Assembly: GCA_019323135.1 (NCBI GenBank)
Contig: JAHWHT010000028.1
Span: 1-11,044, forward strand
DNA: 11,044 nucleotides
Direction of reading: 5' to 3'
DNA from: Candidatus Woesearchaeota archaeon
Lineage (GTDB): Archaea; Nanobdellota; Nanobdellia; Woesearchaeales; ARS49
Under the pieces are notes generated by a model. That model saw only the letters and a list, made by a program, of their open reading frames with translations. It was not told where the DNA came from and did no database searches. This document shows positions 6,478 to 11,044 of this stretch, one piece after another. The number at the start of each line of letters is the position of its first letter. Position 1 is the first letter of the stretch. The position numbers and the translations under genes are program-made.

Positions 6478-9400
6478 TTAACTTATCTTCACAATTTGTA
6501 CCTTGAAATTCAATGTTTTATTTCCTAGAGGATGTTTTTCTGGATCAGTACCGTATGCATCTTCTGGTTCTATTTTGAATGTTTTTGTTTCATTAGGTAC
6601 CATATTAAGCACTGCAGCATCAAATCCCATAATCATTTGGCCAGCCATGCTCTTGAATCCAAGAGGCTTTGTTTCAAATGCATTAAAAGTACTGTCTTGA
6701 GTTATATTCTTGTTTTTCCAATCAACAATACTAGAATCAAAAACAGTTCCATCTTCTAACCAACCAAGATAATTAACTTGTACAGAATCTCCTGGAGAGA
6801 CTTGGGTTTTTTCTATTAGACTTTTGAGAGATTGAGGTTCTCCTCCATTCCAGTTCACTTTCCAAACAAATATTTTTTCTCCAGTAGGTTGTGTTCGTTC
6901 ATCAAATAATTCAAAATGCTCTAAACCATGTCCGTTCATAAAATACATTCTTGTAAACATGCTTTTTGCAAGCAGAGGATTACATAGTATGCTTTTGAAA
7001 CCGTTTTCTGAAGGTATGAGGATTGCAGATGCATCAATTTTGCTATTTGCAAAAGTTTTTTCTTTGATTTCTTTATTTTCATCAACGTAAATCAATGATT
7101 TAGGAATGCCTTCGCCGCCACGTACTCGAACTTTTGTACTTAAATCATTCAACTTAACTACTACGCCATTATTGCAGACTACTTCTTCTTTTTCTACTTT
7201 ACAATTAGTTAACTGAGACATATAGCCTGGCCAAGGAGAAATCCAATTATTTGCCGCTTTTTCGTCTTCTATAGACTGTACCTTGTAATATATTTGTTCT
7301 GCCTTGTTGTCATCGTAGCCAAACTTATTTTTCATTACAGTAATCATGTCGTTTTTTGTTAATTTTTTTAGATTAATCCAAATGTCTGCTTTTTCAAAAT
7401 CCCAACTGCCAAAGTGTCCCCAAACACCTGCTTTGCCTACCATGTCTCCGGATGTTATAAAGAAATTTTCCGGCGGTTCACAGTGCGTGTATTTCAACAC
7501 TTCATCAGTATTCTTGATTCCTGCATCTTCCAGCACTTTAGCGGCTGCGGTTTTGTCAAGAGCAACAATATTGTAGATCAGATTTATAGATTCAATCGTG
7601 TCATCTTTTTCTTCCATAATTTTATCAAAAGCGGTATTAGAACCACAATCAAGCATTCTTAATATTCCAACTGCTTCTGCTTCACTGTCTGTTAACAATA
7701 CTTGGCCTATCCAATGGATCATCGCATTATTGTGTGATGCTCCGTCAAATGTAACCTGCCTATCAGCAATATATTTGAAATGATGTCCAAAGTCCCACCA
7801 GGAATTAATTATGGCATCTGGTTCTGAATTATCTTTAATGTTAGTCAAACTATTCCACCAAGCATCGTTTACAATCGGCATGTCTGCATTAACTCTCTTA
7901 AAATCTGCTTTTGCAGGAGAAATTAATAACATTGCAAAAAGTATTATCAAGACTGTGCCTGTAACAAATTTGCTCATGTTCAATTCTCTATCAAACCAGT
8001 TAGTTATTTTTTGATACAGAATGCCCAATGCGACTCCAAATGCAATAGAAAATGCTGGTGCTAGCAACAATACGAAGCGTATGCCTTTTGTTGAAGCATA
8101 AACTGTTCCAATAAACCATATTGCAAGCAAGGCAGAATATTTTATGTCGTATTTTCCAATTTTATCTTTTTTAAGTAATATAAATACAACACCTAAAATA
8201 GCAATTGCAAACAAAAAAGTTCCGCCAATAGAATTAATTATTGATTTTATTGATGCTGCATTCAATTCTGCAACAGTGGTAAGCACGTTAGGCCATAATG
8301 GTGAGCTTGCATGCGCGGCAGATTTGATGAACGCGAACCTGAAAGGGTATGTCATCGCAGTGATAAGCGCAGATGCGCCTTTGAATATTAATACAAAAAC
8401 TGCTGCAGAAATTGCATAAATAAATATGTTTGATATAGACTCTTTTATGGCAGGCACTTTGGTCCATCTCTTCAATTCTTTTCTATTAGCATATGCCAGA
8501 TATATTAAATATACTGCAAAACTAATTAATATGAAATCAAAGACATACCACCATCCGTTCCATGCCAGAGCAAAGAAGCCTGTGAAAAGGCCGGATAGTG
8601 CCAGCAAACCAAATCTATATTTGTAATTTTTTGTGGCAATTGCTTCAACCAGGAACCAAAGAATGAATAAAGAGAAAAATAAAGTATATGCATCTGTGTC
8701 TGCATGACCCCAAGGGGTCCTTCCAAATGCAGCTGTGCAAAGCGCGAGCATGGAGGCTGTGAAAAATCCGCCAACATTGCCTGAAAATTTTCTGCCAATG
8801 AAAAAAGCAGGAATCAAAGATAACAACACTAATATAATTGGAAAATAGCCTGCAGCTTGCATAAGTGTTATATTTGAATTAAAGAAATGCATTATCTTGT
8901 AAATATACGCAAGAACATAATTATGTAGAGAAGTATCTGCAGACCTGCCAATAGGTGCAAGCATATGATTATCCCATGGTTTGCCATCTTTTAATTCATC
9001 ATAAACCTGTCCGTTTTCTACAATGTTTCTTGCGTTTCTTAGATAGTAATAAGGATCAATATCTGGCATATATGTGTACTGTTCTCCGTCAACAGAATAC
9101 TGAAATTGTTTTTTGAATTCTTGCGTGACTTGATCTATCTGTCCATCAATTGTTTTTTGATCTTTTTCTAGGAGTTCGGCATACTGTTCGCCAACTAATT
9201 TTTTCTTGCTGGCATCAGGTAAATGCGGATATTGTTGATCTATTGCTTGAGTTATCTGAAGCTTATACTGTGCTTCTACTGATTTTTGTGCTGCAGTTTC
9301 TAATTGCGGCAGGTTCTGTGTCTGCATTCTCATCCAGACGCCGCCCCAAGGAAGGAATCCTCCATTAGGTATAATTTGTAAAAGAATAATCAGCAGTAAT

Positions 9401-9702
9401 AAAATAGGGATTTGGTATTTTATCAAAAATTTCTTTGCTTTGTTGAAATTTAGTGAGATATTGTCTTTTGATAGGGATTTTTTCTCTTTTTCAAGAATTC
9501 TTATTTTTTCTTTTTCTACTTTTATTTCTTTGTTTATTATCTCTTTTTCTTCTTTTTTTAGCTCTTCGACTTCTTGTTTATCTTGAGCGATTTGAGACTC
9601 AATTTTTTCGTGCTCTTTTTCCAGCTGTTCGCCTTCTTTTTTCTTGCGTTTGAAGAAACTACCTAGTTTTCCAAGATTAATCTTTATTTCATCATTAGAC
9701 AT
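6478..9702 (-). CDS. aglB: AglB/STT3-type oligosaccharyltransferase with C-terminal FKBP domain
   Basis: A 1074-residue membrane enzyme that transfers a lipid-linked glycan to Asn in N-X-S/T sequons outside the membrane. Residues 20-80 are a Lys/Glu-rich cytoplasmic coiled coil, and the first membrane helix is at about 96-113. An external helical insertion (about 125-200) precedes the first DXD motif, D214-I-D216. The second is D335-T-D337, TVAE is at 476-479 and R542-F lies in a late helix. About a dozen membrane helices end near 595. The external domain has the catalytic-site motif WWDFG at 635-639 and a DK-like motif 'DFEK' at 768-771. Residues 968-1074 are an FKBP prolyl isomerase domain. 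I start at 9702 (MSNDEIKI) because AGGGGGA lies seven bases upstream and a TATA box fits; an in-frame ATG at 9909 would add 69 Cys-rich residues that look non-coding and would run across the promoter. It is the first gene of the glycosylation operon. Confidence 0.93.
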   Translation of the reverse strand: MSNDEIKINLGKLGSFFKRKKKEGEQLEKEHEKIESQIAQDKQEVEELKKEEKEIINKEIKVEKEKIRILEKEKKSLSKDNISLNFNKAKKFLIKYQIPILLLLIILLQIIPNGGFLPWGGVWMRMQTQNLPQLETAAQKSVEAQYKLQITQAIDQQYPHLPDASKKKLVGEQYAELLEKDQKTIDGQIDQVTQEFKKQFQYSVDGEQYTYMPDIDPYYYLRNARNIVENGQVYDELKDGKPWDNHMLAPIGRSADTSLHNYVLAYIYKIMHFFNSNITLMQAAGYFPIILVLLSLIPAFFIGRKFSGNVGGFFTASMLALCTAAFGRTPWGHADTDAYTLFFSLFILWFLVEAIATKNYKYRFGLLALSGLFTGFFALAWNGWWYVFDFILISFAVYLIYLAYANRKELKRWTKVPAIKESISNIFIYAISAAVFVLIFKGASALITAMTYPFRFAFIKSAAHASSPLWPNVLTTVAELNAASIKSIINSIGGTFLFAIAILGVVFILLKKDKIGKYDIKYSALLAIWFIGTVYASTKGIRFVLLLAPAFSIAFGVALGILYQKITNWFDRELNMSKFVTGTVLIILFAMLLISPAKADFKRVNADMPIVNDAWWNSLTNIKDNSEPDAIINSWWDFGHHFKYIADRQVTFDGASHNNAMIHWIGQVLLTDSEAEAVGILRMLDCGSNTAFDKIMEEKDDTIESINLIYNIVALDKTAAAKVLEDAGIKNTDEVLKYTHCEPPENFFITSGDMVGKAGVWGHFGSWDFEKADIWINLKKLTKNDMITVMKNKFGYDDNKAEQIYYKVQSIEDEKAANNWISPWPGYMSQLTNCKVEKEEVVCNNGVVVKLNDLSTKVRVRGGEGIPKSLIYVDENKEIKEKTFANSKIDASAILIPSENGFKSILCNPLLAKSMFTRMYFMNGHGLEHFELFDERTQPTGEKIFVWKVNWNGGEPQSLKSLIEKTQVSPGDSVQVNYLGWLEDGTVFDSSIVDWKNKNITQDSTFNAFETKPLGFKSMAGQMIMGFDAAVLNMVPNETKTFKIEPEDAYGTDPEKHPLGNKTLNFKVQIVKIS
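6481..6801 (-). other. FKBP-type peptidyl-prolyl isomerase domain at the AglB C-terminus
   Basis: Residues 968-1074 of AglB match the FKBP fold in order: 'GDSVQVNYLGWLEDGTVFDSS', then 'KPLGFKSMAG', 'QMIMGFDAAVLNMVPNETK', 'FKIEPEDAYG' and 'KTLNFKVQIVKI'. Residues lining the active site in FKBP12 have counterparts: the Tyr in NYLG, the F-D of 'VFDSS', the Ile of 'QMIMGF' and the Tyr of AYG; FKBP12's pocket Trp is Phe here, a common change. About 20 residues are inserted after 'FDSS'. The SlyD-type flap-inserted chaperone domain that normally follows AYG is absent, so this is the short FKBP12-like form. Since the AglB C-terminal domain is outside the membrane, the isomerase should be too. Confidence 0.88.
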
Positions 9703-9706
9703 TTTA

Positions 9707-9715
9707 CATCCCCCT
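9707..9715 (-). promoter_or_regulatory. Ribosome binding site of aglB
   Basis: AGGGGGATG ends four bases before the ATG at 9702, with the G-run seven bases upstream. It supports 9702 as start over the longer open frame to 9909. Confidence 0.6.
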
Positions 9716-9740
9716 ATGCGGTGAAAAAGCAAGAAGTCAC

Positions 9741-9754
9741 TTAAAAAACTTTCT
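9741..9754 (-). promoter_or_regulatory. Archaeal-type BRE/TATA promoter for the aglB operon
   Basis: On the minus strand AGAAAG (BRE-like, purine-rich) is followed by TTTTTTAA. With the usual 22-27 base spacing, transcription would begin near 9720, giving a leader of roughly 18 bases that includes the ribosome binding site. The motif is T-rich and less canonical than the promoter of the divergent gene. Confidence 0.5.
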
Positions 9755-9791
9755 TTTTTGTGTTTTAGGAGACATAATTGCAATAGGTTCT

Positions 9792-9811
9792 TTGCTACTC
9801 TTTGATAGCAA
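9792..9811. promoter_or_regulatory. Inverted repeat TTGCTA-N8-TAGCAA, possible operator
   Basis: Perfect 6-base arms (9792-9797 and 9806-9811) with an 8-base spacer, centred about 25 bases upstream of the plus-strand TATA box and about 55 bases upstream of the minus-strand one. The size and symmetry fit a dimeric DNA-binding regulator able to act on both promoters. A chance occurrence is possible. Confidence 0.35.
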
Positions 9812-9815
9812 CAAA

Positions 9816-9830
9816 CGAAAACTTTATATA
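9816..9830 (+). promoter_or_regulatory. Archaeal BRE/TATA promoter of the lipoprotein gene
   Basis: CGAAAAC followed directly by TTTATATA is a near-ideal archaeal BRE plus TATA box. Transcription should begin near 9852, giving an A-rich 5' leader of about 60 bases. This is one of the stronger hints that the host is an archaeon even though the gene product looks bacterial. Confidence 0.65.
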
Positions 9831-9894
9831 TTCTGGTAGTTTTTAGGTTGATGAAATTACAATTACAATAGTATAACAATAATATACAGACTTG

Positions 9895-9902
9895 GTTGGG
9901 GG
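9895..9902 (+). promoter_or_regulatory. G-rich ribosome-binding signal of the lipoprotein gene
   Basis: A run of five G (within TTGGGGGA) ends about a dozen bases before the ATG at 9914. It resembles the G-run before aglB; both could pair with the CCUCC of 16S rRNA using G-U pairs. The spacing is long. Confidence 0.35.
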
Positions 9903-9913
9903 AAAACAAAAAA

Positions 9914-11044
9914 ATGAAGCTCGGAAGATATCTTATAGGACTTGCAGCAGCCGGCCTACTTACATTAATTTCTGGATGCGCTACTTACAATACTGAATTA
10001 GCAAAATTCTTGCCTGATGAAAAACCAGCAAGAATTGTGCATAAAGAATCTGAACTTGAAAAGAAAGCAAAAAAAGCTGAAGCTGAAGCTGAAAAAGCAG
10101 AAGATGCTGAAAAGAAAGTTGAGAAGAAAACAGAGAAAAAAGCAACAAAAGAGGAAAAAAGAGCAGAATTAGATGCGCAAGATGATGATGCTTTTAATTT
10201 CTTCAGAGTACGCAACACTAAATCACCATTAAATGCATTCTTGGGTCTAGGCGTTTGTGGAACCTGGGATGATGAATCTCATCAAGAAGGATATGCATTT
10301 GATTTACCTCAAATAAAATTACTTGGAAAATTCGGTCCTGAAAAGGCAGGCAGAGGATTACTTGAATTTGCATTAACTCAACAAATAGATCATGGAGACC
10401 CAGAAGATCATGAAAGCAAAGATTTGACATTCAGATTATCTGATATTATTGGCGGATTTGGGTGGCACTTTGGTGATAAAGGTTTAATGGGATATGCTGA
10501 ATTAAGATTAGGGGCAGAATACTTAGACTTTGATGGTCCATTAAATGCGTATGCGAAAGATATGCTAATTGGAGCAAAAGGAAAATTAATCTCAGATTCG
10601 CTTGATGCAAAAGTATTAGTCAGTTTGATGGCAAGCACAGGATTACTTGGAGGCATGGGAGAATTCAAAGGAAGAGTTGGCGATGCAGAAATACCAATTG
10701 AAGGAACTTATGGAAGAGCTATGGCAAAAGCGAAAATAGTGAAAAAGCTTACGCCAGACTTGTATGCAAATGCAAAAATCACATTTGACAGAAAACACTT
10801 TGCTGAGTATATGACAATTGATAATTATTTAGGATCAGTTGGAATAGAAGGTAGAATAAAAGTTGCAGGAAGGCCAGTATCTGGATCTGTTGATTTATTT
10901 GCAAGAAGAAAATCAAAAGATTATGCTGGTGGAAAGCCTGATGAGGCCTGGAATGAATACGGAGCAATGGCGCGAGTTAATCTGGATATAGGCAGAGGTA
11001 CGTACTTAACACTGTTTGCTGAATATACTCAACCATTTGATCAT
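9914..11044 (+). CDS. Lipoprotein with coiled coil and beta-strand (barrel-like) domain, truncated at right edge
   Basis: 377 codons without a stop; the 3' end lies beyond the window. Residues 1-22 form a lipoprotein signal: basic MKLGR, hydrophobic 'YLIGLAAAGLLTL', then the lipobox I-S-G-C with C22. Residues about 44-90 are almost pure Ala/Glu/Lys/Asp and should form a charged coiled coil or extended helix. From about 145 the chain is a series of amphipathic beta strands in which small/hydrophobic and polar residues alternate, for example 'MGYAELRLGAEYLDF' (192-206), 'DLYANAKITFDRK' (282-294), 'LGSVGIEGRIKV' (306-317), 'VSGSVDLFARRK' (322-333), 'YGAMARVNLDIG' (349-360) and 'TYLTLFAEYTQ' (363-373). 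I do not recognise a named family. The pattern resembles a porin or other outer-membrane barrel, or a large beta sandwich. Codon use (AGA, GGA, GAA rich) matches the operon, so any transfer is old. Function unknown; an extracellular, membrane-anchored role is likely. Confidence 0.8.
   Translation, partial: MKLGRYLIGLAAAGLLTLISGCATYNTELAKFLPDEKPARIVHKESELEKKAKKAEAEAEKAEDAEKKVEKKTEKKATKEEKRAELDAQDDDAFNFFRVRNTKSPLNAFLGLGVCGTWDDESHQEGYAFDLPQIKLLGKFGPEKAGRGLLEFALTQQIDHGDPEDHESKDLTFRLSDIIGGFGWHFGDKGLMGYAELRLGAEYLDFDGPLNAYAKDMLIGAKGKLISDSLDAKVLVSLMASTGLLGGMGEFKGRVGDAEIPIEGTYGRAMAKAKIVKKLTPDLYANAKITFDRKHFAEYMTIDNYLGSVGIEGRIKVAGRPVSGSVDLFARRKSKDYAGGKPDEAWNEYGAMARVNLDIGRGTYLTLFAEYTQPFDH

Larger units (their letters stand above)
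9703..9913. other. Divergent intergenic region
   Basis: This 211-base gap separates the minus-strand aglB operon from the plus-strand lipoprotein gene. It holds a BRE/TATA promoter for each direction, a ribosome-binding signal near each start, and between the TATA boxes a perfect 6-base inverted repeat. The minus-strand frame stays open through it, but the translated residues (many Cys, Leu, Tyr and Phe) show no protein-like pattern. I see no RNA gene here. Confidence 0.7.

Noticed and set aside
6481..6801. SlyD-type isomerase with flap-inserted chaperone domain
   Set aside because: The chain goes from 'EDAYG' to the last strand in about ten residues, so the inserted domain is missing; it is the short FKBP form.
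8526..8798. Minus-strand 90-codon frame inside aglB
   Set aside because: It overlaps the AglB membrane region in another frame, and its sequence has no motif.
603..9653. Many plus-strand open frames of 60-162 codons across the operon, including 1574-2062
   Set aside because: Each lies opposite a well-supported gene, has no recognisable domain, and has no promoter or ribosome-binding signal that I can see.
9721..9740. GTGA-N12-TCAC inverted repeat near the aglB transcription start
   Set aside because: Only four paired bases per arm; likely chance.
9856..9878. Short tandem ATTACA repeats in the leader of the lipoprotein gene
   Set aside because: Two imperfect copies in AT-rich DNA, too little to call a repeat or CRISPR-like element.
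9703..9909. In-frame 69-codon N-terminal extension of AglB starting at 9909
   Set aside because: It crosses the likely promoter and ribosome binding site, is rich in Cys, Tyr and Phe with no family resemblance, and is better explained by a start at 9702.
9985..10967. Four minus-strand open frames opposite the lipoprotein gene
   Set aside because: They are antisense shadows: low-complexity Ser/Phe/Ala runs mirror the Lys/Glu/Ala codons of the plus-strand gene, and the plus frame has a signal peptide, promoter and uninterrupted coding.
1..11044. Bacterial origin with a PglB-type enzyme
   Set aside because: The lipobox and barrel-like gene suggested it, but the AglB architecture, the BRE/TATA promoters and the absence of -35/-10 promoter pairs favour an archaeon. 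It is not fully excluded.

Overview
The window looks like chromosomal DNA of an AT-rich archaeon, most plausibly a DPANN-type lineage such as Woesearchaeota or Pacearchaeota. This is inference from three things. One gene encodes an AglB/STT3 oligosaccharyltransferase with a WWDFG catalytic motif and archaeal-style DXD and TVAE motifs. Its promoters have the archaeal BRE + TATA layout. The genes are packed with 4-base ATGA start/stop overlaps. No taxonomic marker (rRNA, tRNA, ribosomal protein) is present, so the assignment is tentative.

Layout: from about 9702 down to the left edge, seven genes lie on the minus strand. In transcription order they are: AglB-type oligosaccharyltransferase with a C-terminal FKBP prolyl-isomerase domain (9702-6478); a soluble polyprenyl-phosphate sugar synthase-like GT2 enzyme (about 6425-5727); a GT2 glycosyltransferase fused through membrane helices to a SAM methyltransferase (5730-4078); two consecutive alkaline-phosphatase-superfamily phosphodiesterase/phosphomutase-like proteins (4081-2510 and 2508-1054); a stand-alone SAM methyltransferase (1057-356); and the N-terminal 119 codons of a FemAB/GNAT-like acyltransferase that runs off the left edge (359-1). 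Four of the last five junctions are ATGA overlaps and the fifth has one base between genes, so these six genes must be co-expressed. The AglB gene is 34-52 bases upstream of the block.

A 211-base divergent promoter region (9703-9913) separates this operon from a plus-strand gene (9914 to the right edge, truncated). That gene has a lipoprotein signal peptide with a lipobox Cys, a charged Ala/Glu/Lys coiled coil, and then a long run of amphipathic beta strands that looks like a bacterial outer-membrane barrel, a surprising architecture beside an archaeal glycosylation operon.

Together the operon reads as a protein N-glycosylation and glycan-decoration unit. The GT2 enzymes would charge the lipid carrier and extend the glycan. 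The two methyltransferases, the two AlkP-fold enzymes and the FemAB/GNAT-like protein would modify it (methyl, phosphate-containing and acyl/aminoacyl groups are possible). AglB would transfer it to Asn sequons outside the membrane, with its own fused FKBP domain next to the nascent acceptor. The glycan structure and the substrate of every accessory enzyme are inference. The most notable observations are the AglB-FKBP fusion, the lipoprotein/beta-strand gene, the GT2-methyltransferase fusion, and the loss of a predicted metal-binding Asp in one of the tandem AlkP paralogues.
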